From NCBI GenBank assembly GCA_037102815.1, contig BTPP01000001.1, positions 6,287,001-6,351,000 on the forward strand: a stretch of DNA of 64,000 nt, read 5' to 3'. Each line of letters begins with the position of its first letter. The first letter of the stretch is position 1. The position numbers and the translations under genes were made by a program. Source of the DNA: Neurospora intermedia. Taxonomy: Eukaryota > Ascomycota > Sordariomycetes > Sordariales > Sordariaceae. The notes below the pieces were generated by a model. The model was not told the origin of the DNA. It saw only the letters and a list, made by a program, of their open reading frames with translations, and searched no databases. This document shows positions 24,068 through 35,505 of the stretch, in pieces.

Positions 24068-24704
24068 GAAAGGACAGGGATCCCCTCTCCACACAAAATG
24101 TCCTTCCAGAAAATTTCAACAGCCAGGAGGGGAAACAGGAACCAAGCCTGACAGCCTAGACCACCCGCTTTGCTAGCTCGTCGCTGTGCCCTTCACTTTC
24201 GTTGAGTTTTGCCTGCCTTCTGAGCCACTCAGCCGACAATTGCTATTTATCTGTCCTACCTGCCCGTCCTACTGCCTTCTTTCCTACCGCAACATCACCT
24301 TTTCTCTACAGCAACAGCATTCGATTTCAGTCCTCTTTTCCAGGTAAGATCCCTCTCAGCTGTTCCTCACTTTACAGCACCCGACACGAGATCATTTCCT
24401 CAGGTTCAGTCATTCCCTTCTAGGCATCCACCTATCGCCCCCCAGTTTATCCGATTAAACTGTACGGGTCCCGATAAAGTGCTGCGATAAACCCCACACT
24501 AAGATTTCCCCCCACTTTTTTCCCATTTTTGCAAGTCAAAGCAAGCCCTCTAATCCAGGACAAAATTCCCACCCGGACATTGGAAACTTCAATTGCCACC
24601 TACACCTCCTCTCCCTTTACTGACCCATCAACAACAACGTCTTGACAGACTCTCAATACCCAACTTCGAATCTTCGATACACACCCCCCCAAACCAACAT
24701 CAAA
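24068..24704. promoter_or_regulatory. upstream region of the zinc-knuckle gene
   Basis: 637 bp of normal composition between the RIP island edge and the ATG. Pyrimidine-rich, as usual for leaders of well-expressed Neurospora genes. Must contain the promoter; no specific site assigned. Confidence 0.5.
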
Positions 24705-25959
24705 ATGGACTCCTTCGCTGCTCCCCAGGGCACTCGTGCCTGCTTCACTTGTGAGTTCGCCATTACAACCTCTGCGCCCTAGCTTTCGTTTGCTTCGCCG
24801 GCGTGGCACACAGCTGTCACCCGCGCTCGGTTTCTACAAAGCATTGCGTCACCTGCAATCCCTTTCACACTTCGATCCTGCATCTTAGGATGCTACACAC
24901 ACATGGTTATACTCAAGGAAAGTTGGCATTATCGTGCTGCGCGCTGGCATCGGGCTCAGACCTTGATCTCAAGCCTGGTCTGCCGCCGCAGCTTTGATGT
25001 TGTTGCGCTATGGGTTGCCGTGCTTGGACAGGGCAGAACATCTTCACGAGTTCGAGATTTGTTCGTCGGTTGAGCGAGAGCTGTTGTACCAGAAGGCGAA
25101 CAAGTTCTAAACCGTTTAGCCCTCACAGGCACCTGAATCAACCATTATCCACATACTGCCATATCAACAACAATCATCATGAGAGTGAGGGGAGAGATCT
25201 GACATGAGAGACATTAGGCGGCCAGACTACCCACCAGGTATGCGAAACATTCGGCGAGAGAGAGAGACACACACACACCCAGAATGGCGGACGGCGAAAA
25301 GACTGGAGAGGTATACAAGCTGTGTGTTTGGTCATGATGCTGACAGGAAATCAATAGGCCCGCGACTGCCCCAACAAGGGCGCTGCTAAGTGCTACAACT
25401 GCGGCAACGAGGGTCACATGAGTAAGTCCTCGCTTCGAAAACGTGTATCTCTGACTGTCCAGTTGCTGACAGTATCGTACAGGCCGTGACTGCCCCGAGG
25501 GCCCCAAGGACAACGCCCGTACCTGCTACCGTTGCGGCCAGACCGGCCACATCAGCCGTGACTGCTCCCAGTCCGGCGGCGGCCAGTCCTCCGGCGCTGA
25601 GTGCTACAAGTGCGGCGAGGTCGGCCACATTGCCCGCAACTGCTCCAAGGGCGGTGCTTCCTACGGCGGCGGCTACCAGAACTCCGGCTACGGCGGTGGC
25701 TTCGGTGGTCCCCAGAAGACCTGCTACTCTTGCGGTGGCATTGGCCACATGTCTCGCGACTGCGTCAACGGCTCCAAGTGCTACAACTGCGGCGAGTCTG
25801 GCCACTTCTCCCGTAAGTCTCCATGTGTATACATCAATTCTGCACAAAGCTAACCACCCTTCAACAGGTGACTGCCCCAAGGACTCCGGCTCCGGCGAGA
25901 AGATCTGCTACAAGTGCCAGCAGCCTGGCCACGTTCAGTCCCAGTGCCCCAGCGCTTAA
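24705..25959 (+). CDS. gis2: Gis2/CNBP-type CCHC zinc-knuckle protein
   Basis: Single-stranded nucleic-acid-binding protein; Gis2 and CNBP associate with mRNA and ribosomes in the cytoplasm. Five exons: 24705-24750, 25218-25237, 25358-25421, 25483-25812, 25868-25959; 183 residues. Seven C-x2-C-x4-H-x4-C knuckles: CFTCGQTTHQARDC, CYNCGNEGHMSRDC, CYRCGQTGHISRDC, CYKCGEVGHIARNC, CYSCGGIGHMSRDC, CYNCGESGHFSRDC and CYKCQQPGHVQSQC. A Gly/Tyr/Ser linker (YGGGYQNSGYGGGF) separates knuckles 4 and 5. Exon 2 is only 20 nt long; without it knuckle 1 would be broken and the frame lost. The first intron is long (467 nt). The gene starts 640 bp from a RIP island. Confidence 0.93.
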
Positions 25960-27184
25960 ATGCGCCATGATCGCCAGGTAACACCAACTACCTTTGGCGG
26001 CCTCGCTCATTTGCTGTCTTACCAACCCTGATCTTGCTCACTTCTCATCACCGAGATGGAGAAGCAAGCGGGACCGGTGACGGACAGCTTTTACTGGGGG
26101 TGATGACATGGTGCTGCGTTTTTGCGTTGCCTTTCTGAGGAACTTTTCAGTCCACGGGGTCGTTCTGCTGGTGTTCACTGGTATCTGGATATCCGCTGCT
26201 TGGGACTTTTTTTCACGGCGGGTCTCTTACACTTTTCTTAATTCTTTCACCTTTGCATTTTACGCGACACAAAACATCATGATGATCCGACAACCACTGG
26301 GGAGATTGGGAAAGCAAAAAGGTCTTTTCACCAAAATTGGCGTCTGGACGGCCAGGGGTTACCTCTTCAACCAACCATACCGTATGGGTCTTTCTACGAC
26401 AAAAAGGGCTTGTGCAACAGGGGCGGGGCCATTGCACGACAAACATCTTGCGGGTTTCTGTTTTTTCTTCACATATGGAACTTGAATGGGAAGGGAGCTA
26501 TCTTCATTCTGTGAACGGGCATGAGGACATCATAATTATCCGAGATCTCAGGGGAAAGCAAAAACGTATGGGGACTCAATAGGTCAACGAATAAAAAGCG
26601 CCGAAAGGCCGTGGTGTGCGATGCGAGCGTAATGCATCGATGATGAAACAAATCTCATTTCCTCTTTGCCTTGAGTGACGTGACTGTTGGTAAGAATCCG
26701 GTGCTTGTCAGGAATGTTGAGATCAGAGTTGGAAGTTCAACAAGGTTTACCTTGATGGTTTGCCGGTCGTTCGCTCTTCAGACGCCTTGATCTAGTCAGC
26801 ACCTCGATTTCTCACCTAGACCCGACCTTGGCTGGATATCAAGTTTACATTGACGTCGACACGCAAGATGTAGAAGTCACACACGGAAGCAAACCAGCTA
26901 CACGACCAAAGGTGGTGTCCAGAATGACCATGATAGTAGTATATGTAAATAACAGAAATTGAACGCTATTCATGCAATAACGGGATACCTAGGTACCAAG
27001 CTAGGTAGTAGGTAACAAACAAGCCAGCACTGGACCGATCATCATCAACACCGCCCACCGTCCATTCACGGCCTCGACACCATCATATCCTATCCTGCCC
27101 TGTCTCCCTCCCCCCCCCCCCCTTTTTTTTTTTTACTTTGTTTTATGTCTCTTTTTCTTCTTCTTCTTGTCCAACCCTTTTTTT
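25960..27184. other. convergent intergenic region
   Basis: 3' flanks of the zinc-knuckle and acyl-CoA dehydrogenase genes. Frames at 26108-26485 and nearby lack coding character. A C13 run followed by T12 lies at 27110-27134. Nothing else seen. Confidence 0.55.
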
Positions 27185-28850
27185 TTACAAGACAGCCTTG
27201 GGCATAAACTTCATAGCCTGCCTGACACCGAGATCGCCAAGGACCTCCTCGGCACCACCGAGAATGGCATCGAACTTGTAGCCGCGGTTAAAGTTCTCAA
27301 TGACGCGACCCATGCCGGTCTGGGTCAGGCCACGACCACCCCAGATCTGCACGGACTCGTCGGCGATCTCGTGGGCGGCGCGCGTGCACGACATCTTGAG
27401 CAGGGCGATGGGACCGCCGAGGTGCTTGGCTTGTTCTGAGTAGGGCATGTGGTTCATTTGGTAGCTGGGAGGGAAGGGAGGGAGTGTTAGCTTTGTTGAG
27501 CTGGGAGGGAGGGAGGAGTGGGAGGGGGAAAAGGGAAGGAGAGGAGAGGAGGGACAAAAAAAAAACATACGTGATGGTCTCGAGCCAAGATTGGTGGGAT
27601 TCGCACAGGGCAATCATCTTGGCCAACTTTTGGCGAATGACGGGCTGATCGATCAGACGCTTGCCAAAGACAAGACGCTGGTGAGACCACTTGAGGGACT
27701 CCTCAACGACGAGGCGCATGTAGCGAATGGTAGCGCAAGCCATCATCCAGCGCTCGTGGTTGAAGTTGGAGAGGATGACGTAGATACCCTTGTTCTCCTC
27801 ACCGAGCAGGTTCTCGACGGGTACCTTGACGTTGTCGAAGGTGATGTAGGTGGTACCGGCGGCGGGCGAGTACGAGGTCTTGATGGGCTTGGTCTCGACG
27901 CCCTCGCCGCGCTCGATGAGGAGGACACTCAAACCCTTGTCGGTCTTGACGCCGGTGACGAAGTAGTCGCAGAAGACACCGTTGGTGATCCACTTCTTGG
28001 TGCCGTTGACAATGTAGTGCTTGCCGTCGGGGGTCTTGGTGGCGGTGGTGCGCAGGCCGGCGACGTCGGAGCCGGCAAAGGCCTCGGTGATGGCCAGGCA
28101 GATCTTCTTCTTGCCGGCGAAGACCTCCTCGGTGATGCGCTTCTTGAGGGCCGGGTTCTTGTCGCCGTAGTTGAGGATGCACGTCAGGCCGATGGCCATG
28201 CCCGCCATGTTGCCGTCCTGGAAGCCACGGCAGGCGACACGCACCTGCTCCTGCGCCATGATCATGTCGTGGAAGTAATCGAACTCCTCGCCCTTGACGG
28301 CGCCGTCCAGCAGGTTGACGCCGTGCAGGTGCTTGCCGGGACCCATGCGCATGTGCAAGATGCCGGCCTTGGACATCTTGTCGATCAGGTCCTGGCTGAT
28401 GAGCTCGCCGGTGCGCTCCTTCTCGAGAGCCTCGGGGGCGATCACCTCATCGGTGAACTTGCGGATGGCCTTCTGGAGGCTGCGGTGGCTGTCGTTGAAG
28501 TAGGGGCTCTTGAACTGGGGGGTGAGCCAGAGGGGCTCGGCGTAGGGGACGGGCGAGAGGTCGCCGGGCCGCGGGGTGATGATGGACTGCTTCTCGCCCT
28601 TGATGGAGCCGATGGCCAGGTCGTTGTACTTGATCAGCACCTCGTGCCTGTGGAGGTTGTAGAAGGCCGAGGTGGCGTCCTGGCCGGCGACCTGGCGGAG
28701 GACGGCCTCACCACCGGGGTGGGCGTCGAGGAACTCGGAGACATCGTAGACGACGGAGTCGATGATGAACCACGTGCTGTCCTCGGTGTTGTGCTTCTTG
28801 ACCTCCTCGCGGGTGAAGGTCTTGTCGGGGACGTTTAATACGTTGGCCAT
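27185..28850 (-). CDS. cytochrome b5-acyl-CoA dehydrogenase fusion protein
   Basis: Two exons, 28850-27571 and 27464-27185, 519 residues. Residues about 10-80 form a cytochrome b5 haem domain (HPGG with His 44, second ligand in NLHRHE near 67-69). The remainder is an FAD-dependent acyl-CoA dehydrogenase: ITEAFAGSDVAGLRTTA (flavin/substrate loop), GTKKWITNG, and a C-terminal QIWGGRGLTQTG followed by ILGGAEEVLGDL. It should oxidise an acyl-CoA to the enoyl-CoA, with the b5 domain as possible electron partner. Such fusions are widespread in fungi; the exact acyl chain is unknown. The tail ends KAVL, not a classical peroxisomal SKL. The intron is pyrimidine-rich with a poly-T start after the donor. 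Neighbours give no pathway hint. Confidence 0.9.
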
Positions 28851-28962
28851 TTTGGGGAGATATGTGTATATGTGTATGGGTATATATATGTGGAGGACTG
28901 ATTATAACACAACAAGAATTATACGATTCGTCTACTTGAGTGAGTCCCGGAGGAGGAAGAAA

Positions 28963-29025
<63 letters not shown>

Positions 29026-29361
29026 GTCAAACTGGAAACAAAAGATCAAGACACAAGCAGCACACCGCGGATTGGGTAGCTGAGGAGCCTTTTATCGAAC
29101 ACATGGCTGCGGAACATTGTCTCCAGGAGCGGAACAGCAGGCAGGGGCTTGATGCACCTCAATGGCTCCGAATGGTTCTTGGGTGCCGAAGCCGTCGACC
29201 GCTCGGGATCTTCGTTTTGCTCGGGTTCTCGGTTCCCCAGCCCAAAACGGCGGGTGTTGCTTCAACAAGACCCAAAACGAGAGGCCGGGCATCGATCGGT
29301 CTGCCTCGGCTCGCTGGCGGATCGTGGGGTTGTAGAATGTGGGGAGCACGGGGCCATGTCT
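28851..29361. promoter_or_regulatory. upstream region of the b5-acyl-CoA dehydrogenase gene
   Basis: 511 bp between the start codon and the left repeat of element 2. Holds the promoter and leader, including the GAT microsatellite about 115 bp upstream of the ATG. Confidence 0.5.
28965..29025. repeat. (GAT)20 microsatellite
   Basis: About 20 perfect GAT units (ATC on the coding strand of the neighbouring gene). Confidence 0.95.
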
Positions 29362-29430
29362 TTCCCACACTCAATCGCCTGTGCAGTCTTGGCAAGAGGT
29401 GTGTGCGTGCACACACACACACACCGCATT
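29362..29430 (+). repeat. left terminal inverted repeat of element 2
   Basis: Starts TTCCCACACTCAATCGCCTG and ends in a CA tract. It is identical for about 62 bases to the reverse complement of the right repeat, then continues ACACCGCA after a 6-base length difference in the CA tract. Confidence 0.9.
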
Positions 29431-29659
29431 TGACAAATCTGGCCATTTGACATCGCTTTACACGACTCAACTCAATCGTTTAACATCGAAATCTGGCCAA
29501 AACTGGTGCAAAAAGTCGATATTTTAATACTCTACATTATATAATTATCTATTTTAATATTTATATTGTTTTTTAAACTATTATCAATATAGTACGCTAC
29601 CTTAATACCCGCTAAAAGGTATTAATAATTATAATGCTAGTAAATAATAAATATCCTAA

Positions 29660-30620
29660 TAACGTCATTAAAATTACTAGTATAAGCGTAAGGAATATAT
29701 AGAAGTATAAATATACTTTATCGGATACTAATAAAGTATTTCTACTATTACAAACTCTCTAAAATACTAAAAAGCTTCCTATATAAATACTTAAGGTATA
29801 TTATATATAATATTACTCTTTATATTTTATTAATTATAATTAATATTATAAAAGAAGTTATAAACTTTCTTATATTGAAACCCGATTTATATTTCGACGA
29901 AATCTATACTTTTCTAATTAATAAGTACAACGTATATATTTCGACCGAAACTATACGGTAGTACCTTTAATAGAATAAGTAGAAGAAGAAGCGATTCTAT
30001 ATAAAAGTATTATAATAATCCCCTATATTAGTAGTTAAATAAATATTAAAGATCTCTTTATTTATTATAAAAATGTTTGTATTCTATAACGAGTTTGGTA
30101 TAAACCGAAGGGATAGCGTTTATTATATTAGTTAGGCACCTTACAGTACTATTACGATAATATTAAGTAAATTCGTATATAGTACGTAGTATTACCTCCT
30201 CCTAACTATTATAATAGATGGACTATTCAATGTACTAATATTTAGAGGTATAATAGATTTAGCCGGGGTTTGGGACTAAATAGTAAAATGCCTATTCTTT
30301 AAAATAAATCTATTTCCTAGTTATAATAGTATTTTAATAATAAATAACGTTAATTAACACCCTTATACCGAACTCTAATATATATATAATTAGAAGGGGG
30401 TTTTATTATAGTATTTACCGCCGTACTCTCCCGAATTTAATTTTATTGAAATATACTTTGGTAACTTTAAGTAGTAATTTAAGCGGGTATATTGTAACGA
30501 GGGTAGTAATAAGATATTAGATAACGATTTTACTATATTTCTTAAGTAATTAGCGTAGGATATAGGGTATAAAGTATAATAAATCCGTAATTATTTTAAG
30601 AACGTAAAATTAGTAATAAA
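29660..30620 (+). pseudogene. RIP-dead Tc1/mariner-like DDE transposase (element 2)
   Basis: The frame contains ISTETIRQYL (typical end of the transposase DNA-binding half), then FYNEFGINRRDSVYYIS decayed from the D-E-S-G-I-N-R-R-D motif, ILIINNVN for the second Asp block, and LPPYSPEFNFIEIYFGNFK at about 30415-30470. Stops are nearly all TAA or TAG in places where Gln or Trp is expected. Clearly related to the element 1 transposase but not identical. Confidence 0.8.
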
Positions 30621-31899
30621 TCGATTTAACGATATTAATAAAGAGTATAGGGAGCTGTATACTAATAAACTAGTCGAGTATAGAGAGACGGGTACTATAT
30701 TTAAGTAGTAGTAGAGAATATAAGTGGGAGCGATGGATTTATAGGTATTAAATTGAATTGTATATTAAAAATACTAGAAATATTATAAATATTAAAAATA
30801 TTAGAAGTGTTAGAAGTACTATAAATTATATTTATTTATATAATAATATTAAAATATTAAAAACCCCCCTCTTTTACTATAAATCGATTTATAATATCGT
30901 TATCCCTCGTTAGGACCGCTAATAGTAGTACTACCCGCTATAGAAGTAAGAGCTCTAATAACGTTGTACTCGAATATAATATTAAATTATAAATCTAAAG
31001 TATATACTAATTAATTAAATTACGGTAATAAGGGTTAGAAAATATATTTACTATAATTTAATTATATTACTAGTACTATATATTTAGTCTTAAGGAAGTC
31101 TTTAATACCGTCTTTAAATATTATATAGAGGTTGTAATTGAACTTTAGCCTTATAAATTACTCTACCGGCTACTCTCTAAGTATAAATATATCGGGCAGC
31201 GCCTTTTTATTCTAGAGTTTATTCTTTAAAGCGAATAGAGCTTTATATATTAATACTACTTTAATTAATAACCTAATATAATAATACTTATAGAACGCCT
31301 TAAAGAACTTAGTAATAATTTCTTTAGCCGGCCGACTAAGCGGGGCGGGGAATAGTAGTAATGAACGAAGACCGAAAATCGAAGGTATAGGTAGATATAG
31401 TATAGATAATTCTCTAATTTCTATTAAGGATTTTCTAATTTCCTCCTTACCTTCGTCCTCTTCGCCCGCTACCGACGGTAGTATAATTAATAATAATACT
31501 AGTAATTAAATAGAGACTATAATCGTTATAGAAATAGGAGGAGAATTAGCGTTAGTATTAGTACGTTTAATAGTAAGAATTTCGCGGTCGGTCGGGTACT
31601 TATAGAATATAGTAATAAAATACTCTAATAGTATATATAAATCGATAGTTACTACTTTATTTAGTAGGAGGAGAGTGTCCGCTATATTATAATTATAATT
31701 ATTAGCAATTACCGAATTAGCGATAGAGCCGCTAGCGGTATAGGGTAGTTGGATTTAAAAGTATAGAAAATAGGGAGGGAAGTACTAGTATAATAGTAAA
31801 TATAGCGGGTATAGAGGAGGAGGGTATAATTAGTATAGACCTTTAAAATTATTCCTCCTTAGTATAATTTATAGTAGATTATTTATAGTCTTTATATTA

Positions 31900-33560
31900 G
31901 TATTACTATTACTACTATTAATATTATTAATAATATTAATATTAATTAGTAGATTATCGCCTCCTTCCTTACGTTTACTACCGCTATCGCTAGTACTAGA
32001 GGCGGCTATTGCTTTATTATTTAATATATTTCGTATTAATTTAAATAGTAGGCTAATTATTATAGCCTTCCCTAGCGATATAGTACGTACTTACTTACTT
32101 ATATCTTTAATATTGAAGTTATAATAGATTATATTCTTATTTATAATATAGTACATTTAATACTTAATAACCTTATTATAATTCTTATATTTATAGTTAA
32201 AATTATACACCTATACTTATACTAACTCTTAATATACAGTACCGCGTAGCTTTACTCTTATATACTCCTCTTACTACCAGTCCTCCTCTAAATTCTTTTT
32301 AACTTTTATTAGTATAATATTTATTATAACGTACTTAGACTTTTTAGTGCCAGCTAAAATCTATAACCCTTATAATAATAATATATCGACCGCTCGTAGG
32401 GTTAAGGTAATAAAAGGATTAATTAAATTATAAGAGGGGGTAGGAATAGAAGGTATATTACTATAGGAGGATAGGGTAACGGGTATTTTACTAGTAGGCG
32501 GGTCGATTAATTAAAATTTGAATAATATAATAAAATAGTAGTATTAATTAATATAGTAGAAGTACAACTTTATAATAGTTTTATATTTAAAGTTATTATA
32601 CTTATTATAAAAATCCCTCCTAGAGATAGTTTTATTATATATAATAATTTGGGCGCGGCGGTTATTATAGACGGCAGTAGTATATATAATATTATATAAA
32701 GCGATTAATTACTTTATCCCTACGGTTATATTATTATCGATAATATTTTATATATAATTTCACTATATATATATAATCTCTCTAAATAGTAATATTCTAA
32801 ATTACTATTTATAGAGTTCGCTATTATTTTATTCGACTTTAACCTTTTAAAATAAATTAAAGTTTTTAATAGAGGGTAATTTATTATAGTTAGTAGTAAT
32901 ATATAAACCGATTATATTGAATTAGACCTATATCGAATTAGGGTATTAGAAATATAGTAGTAGTAGCGGTAGTATTAGAATAATCGGTTTACGGATAGTG
33001 CGGGGTTAGGCCGGTAGCACCGAAGTAATTAATTTAGTCGGGGAAGTTATATTGCTATTATTATCGCTTAATAAATAAAATAAAGTATCGAGAGCCCGCT
33101 TTTTAAGGGTAAAGCGGACGGAGAATTATTATTCGACTTTATTATTATTACTAGAGTCCTCGTTACTACTAGAAATTTCAATAAGCATTGTAGACTTAAG
33201 GGAGGACGATAGTAATTCTAGGATTAATTCTAATTCTAATTCTAATATAATAGCCTTCCCCTTTTTAATAGTAGTCTTTTTAATAGCGGCCTTCTTAATA
33301 ACGGCCTTCTTAATAGTAGTTTTAATAGGAATAACTTTCTTCTTAGGTAGAATAGTTTTAAGGATAATTTTAATAAACTATTCGGTTTTATAGCTTTTTT
33401 TTCTAGAGTAGAAGGAAGTGTATTATAGAGTTATTAAGCTAGGATCTTCCTAGTCTTAACTATTGTCGAAGTAGACTACTAGTACGCCGCTTTAAGTATA
33501 GGATTATTTTACGCCGGCGGGTTTTAAATTAAGGATTGTTTTAGGAGGTATTATTGCGAT
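31900..33560 (-). pseudogene. RIP-dead second gene of element 2
   Basis: Read inward from the right end. Near 33380-33240 it is Lys-rich (KKKVIPIKTTIKKAVIKKA). Downstream it is low-complexity with acidic runs (LELELELELILELL), and near 32190-32110 it reads YKYKNYNK followed by YYIINKNIIYYNF, matching element 1 near 19500 (YKYKNYNK, YFIINRNNIYYYF). Tyr at these places probably replaced Cys. Function unknown; probable transposon cargo. Confidence 0.45.
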
Positions 33561-33670
33561 GGATTTAATTAATTACTAGTGTTTTGATTACTTTGTACGT
33601 TGAAATAGTTTTAAAATGATGTAAATATTGTTGTGAAATGATGAATTTTAACGAAGTTATACAATATAGA

Positions 33671-33747
33671 AGTGCGGTGTATGTGTGTGTGTGTGTGTGC
33701 ACGCACACACCTCTTGCCAAGACTGCACAGGCGATTGAGTGTGGGAA
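33671..33747 (-). repeat. right terminal inverted repeat of element 2
   Basis: Reverse complement of the left repeat; contains the CA/TG tract and the GTGTGTGCGTGCACACAC palindrome. Confidence 0.9.
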
Positions 33748-35505
33748 CTCCAATCTCCAATATCTTGTTCATGATTGGATGGACTGTCTTGTCCTTCTCC
33801 AGTTGTATCATCGGGCGTTGGAGGCGCATCCGGCATGTGATGTATCCCTGGCGGTTTGGACAAGGAACCACGGTATTTTCTCAATCGAGGCGGTCAATAC
33901 TTCTTGATGACGATTCTTGTGTGTTTTAGACTTGAGTTTGGGATTTACTATGGTATAGGTTCTCTTCGTGTATTGGGAGAAGAGGAGATGGCGCCAAGTT
34001 TCAATGATGACCAACTGGCAGCGTGGACCGCGGCCCCATGGGGCAGCTCGTTGCCAAGCATCAAGGTATCGACCCCGCTGTCAAAGGTCGTGTATTTGTT
34101 GCGGTTTTCAACCGGACAAACTTCAACAAGGAGATGCTTTGAAAAAAAGCCGAAAGCGTATGAAAAAAGAAGATGTTGAGGTGTTGACTCCATTAAAAGT
34201 GCTGTTCATTGCCCATCTTGAAGATTGTCGTCGAGGAAAAGAGGCACGACGATTTAGTCTCGGCTGTTGTTTGGCAACAGGCAACTGCCCTGAACCCCTC
34301 ATTGGATGGGATTCTCCACCTTACTAGGACATTTGCCAAAAGAGAATTGAAGCTTCATCTCGTCCAGTGAACGATACAAAAAAAAACAGTGGTGCGGATC
34401 TCTTTACGACAATCCAGACCCTACCCCTTTGGAGCTGCTGGATACCTACCTATCGAGCTACCATCCACTACAGTAGCTGGCTGAGCTTTTAGCGTTTGAC
34501 TGGCGGGCAAGCCTAAGTAAGGTATGATCATTGCCTCGAGGTCATCAGTCAGTGTGTTCAGACTTTTGTAAGTTTTTAGCAAATAGCTTCTCCTTTCTAT
34601 TTGTCGAGTAACGTGTCAGTCAAGGTGTTAGTCATGCCGAGCACGGTCATTGTTTCCAACCATCACCTTCATGCTGTCCGAGTTTTGATCTGGTAATGTT
34701 TTTGTCAAAAGCATGCTTGAAATATCAACTTCGATTGGTTACCAAAATGGGGAAGCAACACCACTTTTCTCAGGGTCTAGCATATGGTACCAAGTGGTAT
34801 CGCGAAGGGCCGACGGGCAGTGCACATGGGATACTAGGATGACGCTGTCTGTCGAGGTAAAGTCTCTGCCGTTTCAGCGAGCCTCTTATCAGCTGGTTTC
34901 ATGATACCCCTTCGAGTAATGTTCGGCTGTCTTCCGGTTGGACATCACAGACAGTCAAGTCATCCAAGGGATGGGGAAGGCACGCAGCCTCACTGTCGTC
35001 GACGAAATCCCATGAGTAGCTCATGCGTCAACGCATCAGATTTGAATAGTATACTGGACCTTCAAGCTGTCTATATATGCTCGGTTCCATTGACCGCTTC
35101 ATTTATTCGCTTATCACAAATCACACCGCCAAAGGCGCACTATTTATACTTTCGACATCGTTCTATCTCGACTTTGGAGGACAGCTCTTCTACCAGTCTT
35201 CACAACAAGACTCTCAACGTTCTCACCTTGTTCTAAACATCACTTGGCTTAAATAATTTCTTGCCACTTTGCTTCGCCACCTTGGACCAAGATGGATGCT
35301 TACTCCATGTCCGTTGCTAGTGCTTCCCATAAGAGCACCTCGAGGATATATCAGGATTTGAAAACATCCAGAATACATACAGTCTCGAGTTTCAGTTTTG
35401 ACAAGTTGTCGAGTCGATTCGGCATTCTGAACAGTTCTCTCAAGGTACATAAGCCCAGGAATCCCATTAACTCGAGATATACTGACATTGAAGTAGTCTG
35501 GCACA
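33748..35505. other. intergenic region with possible leader of the oxidase gene
   Basis: Frames such as 33968-34327 lack coding character. 35292-35444 is open with an ATG and could be a 5' exon of the following gene (see findings). The rest is unassigned. Confidence 0.5.

Larger units (their letters stand above)
29362..33747. mobile_element. RIP-destroyed DNA transposon, element 2 (4.4 kb)
   Basis: An inverted repeat of about 70 bp encloses a block that is strongly RIP-mutated from about 29520 to 33590. The repeats and some 60-160 bp next to them kept normal composition. Contents are a Tc1/mariner-like transposase relic read from the left and a Lys-rich relic read from the right, converging. 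The same plan in the opposite orientation is seen in element 1, although the end sequences differ. No clear target duplication flanks the repeats. Confidence 0.8.

Noticed and set aside
27591-28838. 415-codon frame on the plus strand across the acyl-CoA dehydrogenase
   Set aside because: Antisense shadow caused by C-ending codons; the minus strand encodes clear domains.
29400-29425. CA tract as an independent microsatellite
   Set aside because: It is part of the terminal inverted repeat and is mirrored at the other end of the element.
34000-34330. Frames of 107-119 codons downstream of element 2
   Set aside because: Overlapping frames on both strands, none with coding bias or splice context.
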